Shown in pieces: positions 1 through 10,555 of a DNA stretch of 64,000 nt. The notes beneath the pieces were generated by a model. It was not told where the DNA came from. It searched no databases and worked only from the letters and a program-made list of their open reading frames with translations. A program made the position numbers and the translations under genes. Position 1 is the stretch's first letter. The number at the start of each line of letters is the position of its first letter. Source of the stretch: Candidatus Saccharimonadota bacterium (GTDB lineage Bacteria > Patescibacteriota > Saccharimonadia > Saccharimonadales > Saccharimonadaceae); the NCBI GenBank assembly GCA_017464135.1, contig JAFUEB010000004.1:143049-207048 (forward strand). The letters run 5' to 3'.

Positions 1-180
1 CTCGTAGGCCTCGTTTCTGAGGAGTCTGGTGTTCGTGCTTACTATACCAAGAAGAATACGATGAATACTCCTGATAAGCTAAGCCTTAAAAAGTATGATC
101 CAGTTCTTCGCAAGCACGTTGTCTTTACTGAAACCAAGAAAAACCTCGGTCGTAACGAAGTCAAGGAAAAGAAGCGCTAA
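1..180 (+). CDS. rpmG: 50S ribosomal protein L33 (5' truncated by window edge)
   Basis: The window opens inside this gene; 59 codons remain before TAA. The sequence has the L33 pattern: a YYTKKN segment, then [13 protein letters not shown] and the basic [10 protein letters not shown] tail. No cysteine occurs at the positions where zinc-binding L33 forms carry CxxC pairs, so this is the zinc-free type. It is a structural protein of the large ribosomal subunit. An intrinsic terminator follows 15 nt after the stop, so transcription ends here before the convergent GH57 gene. Confidence 0.93.
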   Translation, partial: LVGLVSEESGVRAYYTKKNTMNTPDKLSLKKYDPVLRKHVVFTETKKNLGRNEVKEKKR

Positions 181-194
181 ATAAGTTTAAAAAG

Positions 195-216
195 CCCCTC
201 TTCGGAGGGGATTTTT
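195..216 (+). terminator. Intrinsic terminator after rpmG
   Basis: CCCCTC pairs perfectly with GAGGGG around a TTCG tetraloop and is followed by ATTTTTA. It ends the rpmG transcript just before the stop codon of the convergent GH57 gene. Confidence 0.88.
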
Positions 217-224
217 ACTATTTA

Positions 225-1430
225 TTAGTATCTGAGGATGTTATTGACACGGTATTCAATATCACGAAGTACGTTCATGTAATACATGAAGCTCTCGTAT
301 GGTGAAGCATAGGCTGAGAAGTAGGCATGGACGTCGCCGTCATTCCAGTATTTAGTGCACATCGAGTATGGGTGGTCGGAAGTCGTCATATAGCGCCAGT
401 CGGAAATCAGCTGGCCATCATGAGTCGACAAAACCTGCTCGCGCATACCAAAGATTTGGCCCATGGCGGACGATTGCATGGAATTAGATAGCCAAGCAGA
501 CAAATCGCGTTCAGTATCAGCCCAAGTCACGGTTTCTGGCATTGAGATTTCACCGGCTGGTTCTTCTAGGTCGGCAGCTTCGGATACAGTCACGAATTTA
601 TTCTCGTATTCACTCAGCCATGAATCAATAAAGGTATCCATGAAATCAAAGATGCCGGTATCTTTCCATTGGTGTTCACCGAAGGTCTCAAAATCCATGA
701 AAAGATTGATAAGATTACCACGAAGACAGTCATCATCAATCCAGCGTTGGTATTTTGGTACCGTGAGTGGCCATTCAGTCCAGGCGCGGTTTGAAAAACG
801 AAAAGCAATATCATCGGATAAACGATAATTTTTAAGAAGTAGACGAAGTTCCTTACAGCCAGCCGGACGATAGACATGATTTGGGCTGCGCCAACCGAGG
901 ACCTTGTCCCAACCTTCAGCCAGGATAGCCTTGTAGCCCTGTGATTCGGCCCAGTGAGCGAGCGAATCGTTGTAGGCGAACTCGGTATTACGAAAGACCT
1001 TTGGCGTGACACCAAATAATCTCTCGATCATACCAGCATGCATCTTGACTTGATCATTAAATTCGTCGAGATTATAAAAGTAAGCCAGTGAGTGATAATA
1101 GGTTTCGCCAACAATTTCGGCTTGGCCACGATTTACCATATCACGAATGATATTAATAAGATCTGGTGCCCATTTCTCGGCTTGTTCAAGCCAAGTACCA
1201 GTAATCGAGAAGGAAACCTTGAATTCTGGATGCTCAACCATGTTTTTGTAGAGCAAATTCAGCATTGGATAGTAGCTTTTGTCGGCTACTTTGCGGAAAA
1301 TACGTTCGTTTGATTGACGACCGCTGTAATTATCATAGAAATAATTGGAGTTATTGCCAACGTCAAAAATCGAGTACTCGCGGTAGCGGATTGGCTGGTG
1401 AATGTGTAGGTATAAACAAACTGCTCGCAC
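225..1430 (-). CDS. Glycoside hydrolase family 57 alpha-amylase-like protein
   Basis: The 401-residue protein begins with the GH57 signature LYLHIHQP near residue 6 and has the GETYYHSL block, the RNTEFAY segment expected to hold the nucleophile glutamate, and FMDFETFGEHQW, which carries the expected acid/base aspartate. The family acts on alpha-glucans by hydrolysis or transglycosylation. I see no signal peptide, so it is probably cytoplasmic. The start is GTG at 1430, with AGAGG upstream. It begins one base after the TAG stop of the upstream GT4 gene, so the pair is translationally coupled and probably builds or trims a glycogen-like polymer. The exact activity (amylase or branching) cannot be read from the sequence. 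Confidence 0.9.
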   Translation of the reverse strand: MRAVCLYLHIHQPIRYREYSIFDVGNNSNYFYDNYSGRQSNERIFRKVADKSYYPMLNLLYKNMVEHPEFKVSFSITGTWLEQAEKWAPDLINIIRDMVNRGQAEIVGETYYHSLAYFYNLDEFNDQVKMHAGMIERLFGVTPKVFRNTEFAYNDSLAHWAESQGYKAILAEGWDKVLGWRSPNHVYRPAGCKELRLLLKNYRLSDDIAFRFSNRAWTEWPLTVPKYQRWIDDDCLRGNLINLFMDFETFGEHQWKDTGIFDFMDTFIDSWLSEYENKFVTVSEAADLEEPAGEISMPETVTWADTERDLSAWLSNSMQSSAMGQIFGMREQVLSTHDGQLISDWRYMTTSDHPYSMCTKYWNDGDVHAYFSAYASPYESFMYYMNVLRDIEYRVNNILRY

Positions 1431-1431
1431 C

Positions 1432-2658
1432 CTATTTCCTCTTATGTTTTATTGTATAATTGTAAACCTTGATACATTTTTTTGCAACATCATTCCACGA
1501 TATTTTGTTGTATTCGTGCTTGACGTTGGTTTGCAATGCCTCGCGAAGTTCTGGGTTCTTTGAGATTGAAACAATCTCGTCGGCGAGCTTTCGCTCATCC
1601 CAGAAATCGTAGGTCATGGCGGACCAAATTACTTCGGCAACGCCAGATTGTTTAGTCAGGATTAATGCATCGCCATGGTGAGCGGCTTCCAGTGCAGTTA
1701 ATCCAAACGGCTCAGAGATTGAGCTCATCACGAAAATGTCAGAAACAGCATAAATGTCGCGAAGTCTGCGACCGCGAATGAACCCGGTAAAGATAACATT
1801 CTTCGAAATGCCGAGATCGGCCGCCATTTCGATTAATTCATTTCTTTCTTCACCATCACCAGCAAAAACAAAGATCAGTTTCGGATTCTTAGACACGGCA
1901 AGAGCGGCTGCCTCCATGAGATTATGCAAACCTTTTTGAACTGTAAAACGTCCAACCGTCGAAACGATTGTGCAACCATTTTCTTTTTGCTTGAGTAGGA
2001 ATTTGTAGGTTTGTTCCTGGAATTGATAATCCGAATTTTCGTAATTTTCATCGAGGGAATTATAGACGACATCGATTTTGCTCAGTGGGATATTGTACTT
2101 TTGGTGAACGATGCGCTTGGTGGCTTCAGAAACGGCAATAATGCGGTCTGCCATCATTAAACCTTCGTATTCAATCTCATGGATGATTGGATTGCCGGAG
2201 TGCATGCCGGCGCGATCAAATTCGGTCGCGTGGACGTGGGCAATCATCGGAATATCATAATTCTTTTTTGCAATCATGCCTGCTTCGTAGGTTAGCCAGT
2301 CGTGAGCGTGCACGACTTCTGGTTTGTGGTCAATCAGATATTTATCGACAAACTCACAGTAGGATTTCTGGACATCGCGAATCGAAACCATGTCTGGCTT
2401 GTCGCCATTTAACGGAATGATTTTATCGAGAAGCCTCAGCGATTCGTAGGCGCCGCCGCCATAACGGTAAATTGGATCAAGATGGGTGGCAGAAAGCACT
2501 TTCATGAACTTAATGTCAGGATGTTCGGCTGCATATGGCACTACAAAATCAATGTCAACGCCCTGACGCGCAAGCGCTCTGGCCATATTTAGGCACGCGA
2601 CACCAAGTCCTCCACTATTGTGAGGTGGTAGTTCCCAACCTAACATAAGTATTTTCAT
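1432..2658 (-). CDS. GT4-family glycosyltransferase (glycogen synthase-like)
   Basis: The protein is 408 residues from the chosen start. It has the GT-B fold hallmarks of family GT4: a glycine-rich SGGLGVACLNMARAL loop near the N-terminus, STVGRFTVQKG in the second lobe, and the ExxxxxxxE donor motif SEPFGLTALEAAHHG. It probably transfers glucose from a nucleotide sugar to an alpha-glucan, given its coupling to the GH57 gene. The ATG at 2658 was chosen because an extended -10 box (TGGTAGAAT) ends 7 nt before it and there is no Shine-Dalgarno. An in-frame ATG at 2661 and a longer non-ATG extension are less likely. Substrate specificity is inferred from the neighbour only. Confidence 0.88.
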   Translation of the reverse strand: MKILMLGWELPPHNSGGLGVACLNMARALARQGVDIDFVVPYAAEHPDIKFMKVLSATHLDPIYRYGGGAYESLRLLDKIIPLNGDKPDMVSIRDVQKSYCEFVDKYLIDHKPEVVHAHDWLTYEAGMIAKKNYDIPMIAHVHATEFDRAGMHSGNPIIHEIEYEGLMMADRIIAVSEATKRIVHQKYNIPLSKIDVVYNSLDENYENSDYQFQEQTYKFLLKQKENGCTIVSTVGRFTVQKGLHNLMEAAALAVSKNPKLIFVFAGDGEERNELIEMAADLGISKNVIFTGFIRGRRLRDIYAVSDIFVMSSISEPFGLTALEAAHHGDALILTKQSGVAEVIWSAMTYDFWDERKLADEIVSISKNPELREALQTNVKHEYNKISWNDVAKKCIKVYNYTIKHKRK

Positions 2659-2665
2659 CATATTA

Positions 2666-2674
2666 ATTCTACCA
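2666..2674 (-). promoter_or_regulatory. Extended -10 promoter of the GT4-GH57 operon
   Basis: On the minus strand this reads TGG-TAGAAT and ends 7 nt before the ATG at 2658. This implies a leaderless transcript. Confidence 0.55.
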
Positions 2675-2722
2675 CGAATTAAAACATTTGTGCTAATTTT
2701 TAATGATTTTTTGCACAAAATA

Positions 2723-2731
2723 TGGTAAAAT
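2723..2731 (+). promoter_or_regulatory. Extended -10 promoter of tRNA-Trp
   Basis: TGG-TAAAAT lies 16 nt upstream of the mature tRNA 5' end. No -35 element at proper spacing is seen. Confidence 0.55.
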
Positions 2732-2747
2732 TAGGTATGTACTTTGT

Positions 2748-2823
2748 AGGGGTGTAGCTCAGTTGGTAGAGCACTGGTCTCCAAAACCAGGTGTCGCGAG
2801 TTCAAGTCTTGCCGCCCCTGCCA
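2748..2823 (+). tRNA. tRNA-Trp (anticodon CCA)
   Basis: The acceptor arm AGGGGTG pairs with CGCCCCT. The anticodon stem CTGGT/ACCAG encloses the loop CTCCAAA, giving anticodon CCA. The D arm (GCTCAGTTGGTAGAGC) and T arm (GCGAG TTCAAGT CTTGC) are normal, and the 3' CCA is encoded. The gene ends 4 nt from the stop codon of the convergent pyrG; only a T-run follows, with no clear hairpin terminator. Confidence 0.96.
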
Positions 2824-2827
2824 TTTT

Positions 2828-4441
<1,614 letters not shown>

Positions 4442-4472
4442 TTACCTCACTTTGACCTTAAACTATTTTTTT

Positions 4473-4481
4473 ATTATAGCA
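4473..4481 (-). promoter_or_regulatory. Extended -10 promoter of pyrG
   Basis: The minus strand reads TATGC-TATAAT, ending 34 nt before the ATG at 4438, with a Shine-Dalgarno (GAGG) in between. This is one of the leadered promoters of the window. Confidence 0.7.
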
Positions 4482-4505
4482 TATGCAGATAAAGCGTATG
4501 GTATT

Positions 4506-7500
4506 TTATCTAACTATGCATCTGACGGATGCTGGGCCGTCGCGATAAACGCCACCGGTTGAAAGAACTCCAGTCTTATCAAGTACAAACCCGTACATAC
4601 TTGTCTCATAGCGGACCGTAGACGAGAAGTAATAGCCCCAGTTGCCTTGGGCGCCGGAATTAACGCCGGAGAGTGCGAATTGTGCGCCGCCATTATAAAC
4701 TGGTCCGCGGATCGAGTCGTATGAAGAATTGTAGGCGAGATATAGGTTACGATATTCACCATTATTCCCGCCAGTCGGAAGTCGCCAACCAGCCGGGCAG
4801 ATATCACTGGTAGAATCGACGGTATTCTCTTCTCCAGAAATAGTTCCGCCTGTGACGGCATAGAAATTATATAGCGTACCATAGGCAATATGTGATGTAG
4901 AGTCCGTTCCACTTATAGGAACAAATTCGCCAGCGGTATAAGTATTAGTCGCCGATGTTTTTCTCCAGCCATTAAAGGTGGCAGCCGACACGGCCGTGGT
5001 CATATTAGTATTCGTGTAATTTAGGTTCACGGAAATGTCAGTTCGTCCAAGATCTAGGTTTTCTGCCATCCAGATTCTTTCGTCTTTAAATCTCGCAACC
5101 TTGTAGGTCTTATTATCACGAATATCAATTAAGTCATAGGTAGACGTGGCATACATTGATTCAAGAACAGATGCTTTGGTTTCTTCAGTAAGGGTATTAA
5201 GGTCCTGCATATAAGTGTAGTCTGAGATTTTCTTCGGTTTCATTTTCGCAACACAACGAATTGAGAAGAGGTTAGAGCGGTTATCGCTTGTATCGGCACC
5301 AACACTGGTCTTATTCATACTGAGGCGATTTGCGAGAGTGTCGGTTTGACGAGTAGAGGACCAATAGCTAGCGAAGTAGGTGGTATATTCTGGGGTGCCA
5401 GTCCAGACGACACCCGCAAGGGCGAAGGCGGCACCGCCATTGGCGACAGTGGCCCTAAATTTATCTGGAGTGCCGTAGGCGCTATTATTATACAGTTTAA
5501 TCAATTCACCATAAGGACCGCCGGTCGGGAGTCTCCAGCCGGCTGGGCAGATATCGTAACTGGCATTAATCGAACTATTTGCGCCTGAAATGGCGCCGGC
5601 TGAGGCAGCATAATAATTATATAGGGAACCATATGAGGTACCATTTAGCTCGTCTGTGCCACTTACATTATAAAACTCGCCTGCCGTTGTCGTGCCAGTG
5701 CCAGATGAAGTTCTCCATCCATTAAAGGTGGACGCCGTGATAGTGTTAGTAATATTGGTATTTTCATTAGTCAGATCTGTAGTTAAGTTAGTCCTACCGA
5801 GGTCAAAGTTTTCGGTCATCCATATATTATTATCGCGCAACTTTGCAACGGAGTACGATTTATTGTCGCGATTATCGATAAGGGTGTAAGTTGTGTCGTA
5901 AGCCATAGATTTTAATAGTGAGTTATAGTCGGACATGCTTAAATTGTTAAAGTCTTGCATATAAGTCATATCGGAGATTTTCTTTGAAGTATCTAAGACG
6001 CACCTAATTGAAAGACCGGAATTACGATTATAAATATGGTCGGTGTATGGTAAGACTTCATTTGGCATAATTTTTAGATAATTATTTTTGTAAACATCCC
6101 AAGCAGTTGAACTCCAATAATAACCTTGGGTTTCTGCGAAGATTTGCCCGGCATAGTCAAACATGCCGGAAATTGCAAAGGCGGCACCATTTTCCGAAAT
6201 TGGCGCTCGCATGTTGGCGGCCGAATTATAGTATGTATACAGATTCTGAAACTCGCCGGCGGCACTACCAGTTGGGAGACGCCATCCAGCCGGGCAGATA
6301 TCCTGCGTTGCATCGTTGTTGTTTGAAGTGCCAGAAATCTCGCCGGCAGTGGTTGCGTAGAAATTATACAATACGCCATAGTCAATTCCGGCGACAGAAT
6401 CAGTGCCCGAAGTAACCAAAAACTCGCCATTATCATAGAGCGCACTGCCATTACCTTCATCGGCAATTTTCCAACTATTGAATGTGCTGGCAGCAAGAGT
6501 ACCGGTAATATTAGTATTTGCACTGGTGAGATTTGTGGAAAGAGTAGTTGCGCCAAGTGCGAGGTTTTCCGCCATCCAGATTTTGCCGTCTTTAAGTTTA
6601 GCTACATTGTAAACTTTGCTGTCACGATTATCGGTGAGTTGATAGGTTTGCCCTTCAAACATACTAGTGGCGACTTCGGCTTTTTCTTCATTTGAGAGAG
6701 TGGCAAAATCTTGCATATAGGTCAGGTCGGAAATCGCTTTTTGATCAAGCACACAACGAATGGAGGCGCCAGTCCTACGGTTCACTGTACTTGCATCATT
6801 TGCGCCGGTTGAGAACGTAATTAGGTATCGCATATTCGTATTTGATGAACGCGTGGAAGACCAGTAATAACCATTGCCGTTAGGGTTTACGGTTGTACCA
6901 TTAAAGCTGCCCGTCATGCCAAAGGCTGCACCGCCTAGGGCAAGTGGCGCTCTAATCTTTGCATAATCTACATAGGCATCAGTGATTACGCCGAGCTCGC
7001 CTGCAGAACCGCCGGTCGGGAGACGCCACCCAGCTGGGCAAATATCATAGGTCGAATTATTGGCATTAGAAGACCCAGAAATAGTGCCGCCACTAGCCGC
7101 ATAAAAGTTGTAATAGGTGGCTTTTGGTATATTGGATGATAGCTCTATACCCTCTACTGGCACTACTACGCCGGCGCTATAGTCGGCAGTTGGCGAATTC
7201 GTAATCCAGCTATTGAAAGTGGATGCTGTAACCGTAGTAGATAGGTTTGAGTTTGCACTCGTTAAATCAACCGTGAGATTGGTTGATCCTAGATTCAGGT
7301 TTTCCATCATCCAGCATTTACCATCGGCGAGACGTTTTACAGTATAAACTTGGTTGTCACGAATGTCTTTATACTTTGCTGGTGTAGTTGTACAGCTTTC
7401 CGGTTCAAGATTTTGGATGGCATTTCCAGTGAACACGGCACCGTTAGCAGTAAGCGTCGCATTTGATGTACCGATAGTATAAGTTGTGAATTGTTCACTA

Positions 7501-9329
7501 GCTGAATCGATTGTGCCCGAAGTAGCAGTCCAGTTATTAAAGTCATAATTCTTATTGAATAATACTTTGATTGGCAGCGGGAAGCCCTCCTCAGCTACAA
7601 CCGTGCCGGAGTTCGCGACGAGGTCGCCGTTAACGTAGACGGCTTGGACGCCGGTGCCATAACTAATTGTAAGTGTGTGGGCTGGTTTCTTTCTAATACA
7701 ACGGATTGAAATGCCAAGCGTGCGATAATCGGAATCGCCTAGGTAAACCGCTGGTTCTTCAATCACGACTGGTTCTTCAGTAGCATCCGTGATATACAAC
7801 TCCTGCATCATGACATCAAATTGAGCAGCGGTCCACAAACTTGAGGTTGCGACCGTTGAAGCCCAATATATTCCTGATAATCCATTACCTTCTGGCGCAG
7901 ATTGCGCGAAAGCACCCGAAAGTGGGTAGGCTAAACCGCCACTGGATTCTGGTGCACGCATATTGTTGAACGAATCGTGATAGGCATAAACAGTGGCAAA
8001 CTCGCCACTGGTGCCGCCAGTTGGCATTCGCCATCCGGCCGGGCAGATATCGTTCACGGCGTTGTTGGTATTTGTATACCCAGAAATTGTACCGGCTGAG
8101 GCGGCATAAAAATTATATAGTGTGCCATAAGGAACGTTTGATACCGGATCGGTACCAGTTACGGGTATTAATTCACCAGCACTAACCGTCCAGCCACCAG
8201 TTTGCTTAATCCAGCCATTAAATGTTGAATATGAAAGCGTTGAGGAGATATTAGTGTTTGTTGACGTCAAATCTGCAGTTAGAGTAGTGCGTCCTAGATC
8301 TAGATTTTCCATCATCCAACACCTACCATCTTCAAGGCGTTTGACTTGGTAAATTCTTTCATCGCGAGTATCAATGGCGAGGCTGGCGGTGGTTGTACAA
8401 TTGGCATCACTGAGGTTTTGGATATTTGGGCCGCTAAACAACCCTGTTGCCGTTAAGGTAGCGTCGGCGGATGTTATTATGTAGGTGGTTGAGGCCGAAC
8501 TAGCGGAAGCAATTGTGCCCGTAGTAGCAGCCCAACTCGGAGTTGAGAAATTTGCCTCTGTCGACATAGTGATTGGATATGAGACGCCGACAATGAGCTT
8601 AACGGTTTCACCATTTGTAACTGGCGTGCTACCAATGGTTACCCCGGTCACGTGCGGGCCGTAATTAATCGTAAGAATTGCCGTTGGTACGGTATTAGCA
8701 ACGGCTTCAAGAATAAAATTATCATTAATGTAGCTGCCGGATGGGAGCGAAGAATCCGCTCTTGCGCCTAGTGAGATGGTGTAGTTTTTGGCAGTACTAT
8801 TGGCGACTGAGGTTTGATCAAGTGTTACGGCTGTAGTGGAAGAACCAAAGTATCTAGTGTTTTCTTCGGAATTATAGAAACTTGGTTTGTAACCCCAGCG
8901 GTTATTAAGGGTGGTATTGTTGGCGTTGCCAAATTGTTCGGCTGTAACTCCAGACACCAGGGAAGCGAACGAACCAGCGACGCCTTTGTCGAGCGTAGTC
9001 TTCGTACTGCGGGCGGTCAATCTGTAACCGGTATAGTTAGTAGTGGAAACTGAGAAGGCAATGTCACCAGCGCCTGAGGTAGTTTCAAATACACCAGTCA
9101 TAGTTGGGTCAATCGTAACCGTGGCGGAATTCTTGCTAGATGTCATCGTAATAGTCGAATCGCCGGTTAGGTCAATTAATGCTTCTACACCAACTTGCGT
9201 TCTAGCAAATGGCAGGAGAAAACCAATGGCGAGAATAATGATTAGGGAATAAAGACTGAGGACCGAAAGCCTCCGGATTTTGTAAAATTCGGATAGTTTC
9301 ATCCCTCCTTTTTTATTTCTCAAAAACAT
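4506..9329 (-). CDS. Giant exoprotein with five FISUMP domains
   Basis: The protein has 1607 residues. A hydrophobic segment at about residues 21-45 is a signal peptide or membrane anchor. A beta-rich N-terminal module (about 50-215) is followed by an InlB-like repeat (about 215-300). Five FISUMP (Fibrobacter succinogenes major paralogous) domains each begin with RDxxxYxVxRLxDGxxWMxENLxLG and contain ICPAGWRLPTGG, centred near residues 425, 760, 1008, 1259 and 1507. A second InlB-like repeat lies between domains 1 and 2. The linkers preceding domains 3-5 carry SDxTYMQDF. It ends right after domain 5 with no LPxTG motif. It is presumably exposed on the cell surface; its ligand is unknown. The start at 9329 follows AAGAAGG; an ATG at 9302 directly abuts another purine run and is an alternative. 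Confidence 0.9.
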   Translation of the reverse strand: MFLRNKKGGMKLSEFYKIRRLSVLSLYSLIIILAIGFLLPFARTQVGVEALIDLTGDSTITMTSSKNSATVTIDPTMTGVFETTSGAGDIAFSVSTTNYTGYRLTARSTKTTLDKGVAGSFASLVSGVTAEQFGNANNTTLNNRWGYKPSFYNSEENTRYFGSSTTAVTLDQTSVANSTAKNYTISLGARADSSLPSGSYINDNFILEAVANTVPTAILTINYGPHVTGVTIGSTPVTNGETVKLIVGVSYPITMSTEANFSTPSWAATTGTIASASSASTTYIITSADATLTATGLFSGPNIQNLSDANCTTTASLAIDTRDERIYQVKRLEDGRCWMMENLDLGRTTLTADLTSTNTNISSTLSYSTFNGWIKQTGGWTVSAGELIPVTGTDPVSNVPYGTLYNFYAASAGTISGYTNTNNAVNDICPAGWRMPTGGTSGEFATVYAYHDSFNNMRAPESSGGLAYPLSGAFAQSAPEGNGLSGIYWASTVATSSLWTAAQFDVMMQELYITDATEEPVVIEEPAVYLGDSDYRTLGISIRCIRKKPAHTLTISYGTGVQAVYVNGDLVANSGTVVAEEGFPLPIKVLFNKNYDFNNWTATSGTIDSASEQFTTYTIGTSNATLTANGAVFTGNAIQNLEPESCTTTPAKYKDIRDNQVYTVKRLADGKCWMMENLNLGSTNLTVDLTSANSNLSTTVTASTFNSWITNSPTADYSAGVVVPVEGIELSSNIPKATYYNFYAASGGTISGSSNANNSTYDICPAGWRLPTGGSAGELGVITDAYVDYAKIRAPLALGGAAFGMTGSFNGTTVNPNGNGYYWSSTRSSNTNMRYLITFSTGANDASTVNRRTGASIRCVLDQKAISDLTYMQDFATLSNEEKAEVATSMFEGQTYQLTDNRDSKVYNVAKLKDGKIWMAENLALGATTLSTNLTSANTNITGTLAASTFNSWKIADEGNGSALYDNGEFLVTSGTDSVAGIDYGVLYNFYATTAGEISGTSNNNDATQDICPAGWRLPTGSAAGEFQNLYTYYNSAANMRAPISENGAAFAISGMFDYAGQIFAETQGYYWSSTAWDVYKNNYLKIMPNEVLPYTDHIYNRNSGLSIRCVLDTSKKISDMTYMQDFNNLSMSDYNSLLKSMAYDTTYTLIDNRDNKSYSVAKLRDNNIWMTENFDLGRTNLTTDLTNENTNITNTITASTFNGWRTSSGTGTTTAGEFYNVSGTDELNGTSYGSLYNYYAASAGAISGANSSINASYDICPAGWRLPTGGPYGELIKLYNNSAYGTPDKFRATVANGGAAFALAGVVWTGTPEYTTYFASYWSSTRQTDTLANRLSMNKTSVGADTSDNRSNLFSIRCVAKMKPKKISDYTYMQDLNTLTEETKASVLESMYATSTYDLIDIRDNKTYKVARFKDERIWMAENLDLGRTDISVNLNYTNTNMTTAVSAATFNGWRKTSATNTYTAGEFVPISGTDSTSHIAYGTLYNFYAVTGGTISGEENTVDSTSDICPAGWRLPTGGNNGEYRNLYLAYNSSYDSIRGPVYNGGAQFALSGVNSGAQGNWGYYFSSTVRYETSMYGFVLDKTGVLSTGGVYRDGPASVRCIVR

Positions 9330-9346
9330 AACCTTCTTTTGTATTT

Positions 9347-9355
9347 ATTTTACCA
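9347..9355 (-). promoter_or_regulatory. Extended -10 promoter of the giant FISUMP gene
   Basis: The minus strand reads TGG-TAAAAT, ending 17 nt before the ATG at 9329, with AAGAAGG between. This is the leadered class. Confidence 0.55.
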
Positions 9356-9406
9356 TGAATGTTTCTGTTTTATGTCATTTTTATAGATGGAAATATGTGA
9401 AAAATA

Positions 9407-9415
9407 TGTTAAAAT
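9407..9415 (+). promoter_or_regulatory. Extended -10 promoter of the deacetylase gene
   Basis: TATGT-TAAAAT ends 15 nt before the ATG at 9431, and AGGA lies between, 5 nt from the start codon. Confidence 0.6.
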
Positions 9416-9430
9416 ATATTAAAGGATTCT

Positions 9431-10534
9431 ATGGAAGACCAACCTGTTACTGAACAGCCAATCGTAGAACAACCACCAGTTGAGCAGCCGGTTATCCAAC
9501 AACATGTTGCGAGCCAGCCGAAATCTAGGCGTCACTGGTTTAGAACCATTCTTTTAATTTTACTTATAGTCGCGTCACTGGCGACAATTGGCTGTTTTAC
9601 AGCCACAAGCGAGTTTGATAAGCATATAAGAGAAAAGGCCGAGGGAACGGCAGAAAGTTTTTGTAAGACTTCCGATGAGGAAGCACCAGAAATTACGCTA
9701 AAAGGAAATGGCGCAATTACTCTGAAAGTTGGTGAAACATACGAAGAACAAGGCGCAACGGCCGTGGACAGTTGTGAGGAGGTCGAGGTGGCGGTTTCAG
9801 GCGAAGTCGATACATCAAAAGCCGGCACCTATAAGATTACTTATACATCCATGGATAGCTTGCAGAACATCAGTAAAAAAGAGCGCACCGTGACTGTAGT
9901 GCCACAATATGCTGGCGTAATTTATCTGACTTTCGATGATGGCCCGTGGACTAATACCGGAGCGCTTCTTGATGCGTTGAAAAAATACAATGTGAAGGCC
10001 ACTTTCTTTGTCACGAGAAATGGCGACGACGCCATGATTAAGCGCGAATATGACGAAGGCCATACAGTTGCTTTACACACTTGGTCGCACGACTATTCCT
10101 ATGTTTATGCGAGCATTGAGAATTATTTCGCTGATCTTGCAAAAGTTCAGGAGCGTGTGAAGAGAATCACTGGCCAAACTACCACGTTAATCAGATTTCC
10201 GGGCGGCAGTTCAAACACGGTCAGCCGCAAATATGATGGTGGTACCAGAATCATGACTAAATTAGTGCAGGAAGTGACTAATCGTGGATATACCTATTTC
10301 GATTGGAATATTTCGTCTGGCGATGCTGGCTCTACGACCGATCCATACATCGTCTACACGAATGTGATTGATAATTTATATGTTGGTGGCGAATTCGTGG
10401 TGCTTCAGCATGACACAAAGAATTATTCGATTGAAGCAATCGAGAGTATCATCCAATTTGGTCTTAAGAATGGTTTTAAATTTGAGCGCTTAACGGCCGA
10501 CTCACCTACAGCACATCATCACGTTAATAATTAA
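9431..10534 (+). CDS. Membrane-anchored polysaccharide (peptidoglycan) deacetylase with Ig-like domain
   Basis: The 367-residue protein has a Pro/Gln-rich cytosolic tail (1-35), one membrane segment (about 38-55), an Ig-like DUF5011-type domain (about 85-157) and a NodB deacetylase domain. NodB motifs are visible: TFDDGP (167-172), the metal-binding HTWSH (216-220), RFPGG, and DWNISSGD. The family removes N-acetyl groups from GlcNAc or MurNAc, usually to protect the wall from lysozyme. Topology puts the enzyme outside the membrane. It stands divergently from the giant FISUMP gene, at the head of a row of envelope genes. Peptidoglycan as the substrate is inferred. Confidence 0.92.
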   Translation: MEDQPVTEQPIVEQPPVEQPVIQQHVASQPKSRRHWFRTILLILLIVASLATIGCFTATSEFDKHIREKAEGTAESFCKTSDEEAPEITLKGNGAITLKVGETYEEQGATAVDSCEEVEVAVSGEVDTSKAGTYKITYTSMDSLQNISKKERTVTVVPQYAGVIYLTFDDGPWTNTGALLDALKKYNVKATFFVTRNGDDAMIKREYDEGHTVALHTWSHDYSYVYASIENYFADLAKVQERVKRITGQTTTLIRFPGGSSNTVSRKYDGGTRIMTKLVQEVTNRGYTYFDWNISSGDAGSTTDPYIVYTNVIDNLYVGGEFVVLQHDTKNYSIEAIESIIQFGLKNGFKFERLTADSPTAHHHVNN

Positions 10535-10543
10535 AATGTGATA

Positions 10544-10549
10544 TATAAT
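10544..10549 (+). promoter_or_regulatory. -10 promoter of the DUF3137 gene (leaderless)
   Basis: TATAAT ends 6 nt before the ATG at 10556. There is no TG extension and no Shine-Dalgarno. Confidence 0.6.
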
Positions 10550-10555
10550 TAAGTT

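Noticed and set aside
614..1015. Long frame inside the GH57 gene on the same strand, and many antisense frames elsewhere (for example 9532-9828, 40246-40698)
   Set aside because: They lie wholly inside well-identified genes, show no family likeness and have no promoter or ribosome binding site.
4506..9329. Repeated blocks spaced about 745 bp apart as a possible CRISPR or repeat array
   Set aside because: The repeats are in-frame protein domains (FISUMP) within one long gene, with spacing far too large for CRISPR. No short direct repeats with unique spacers exist in the window.
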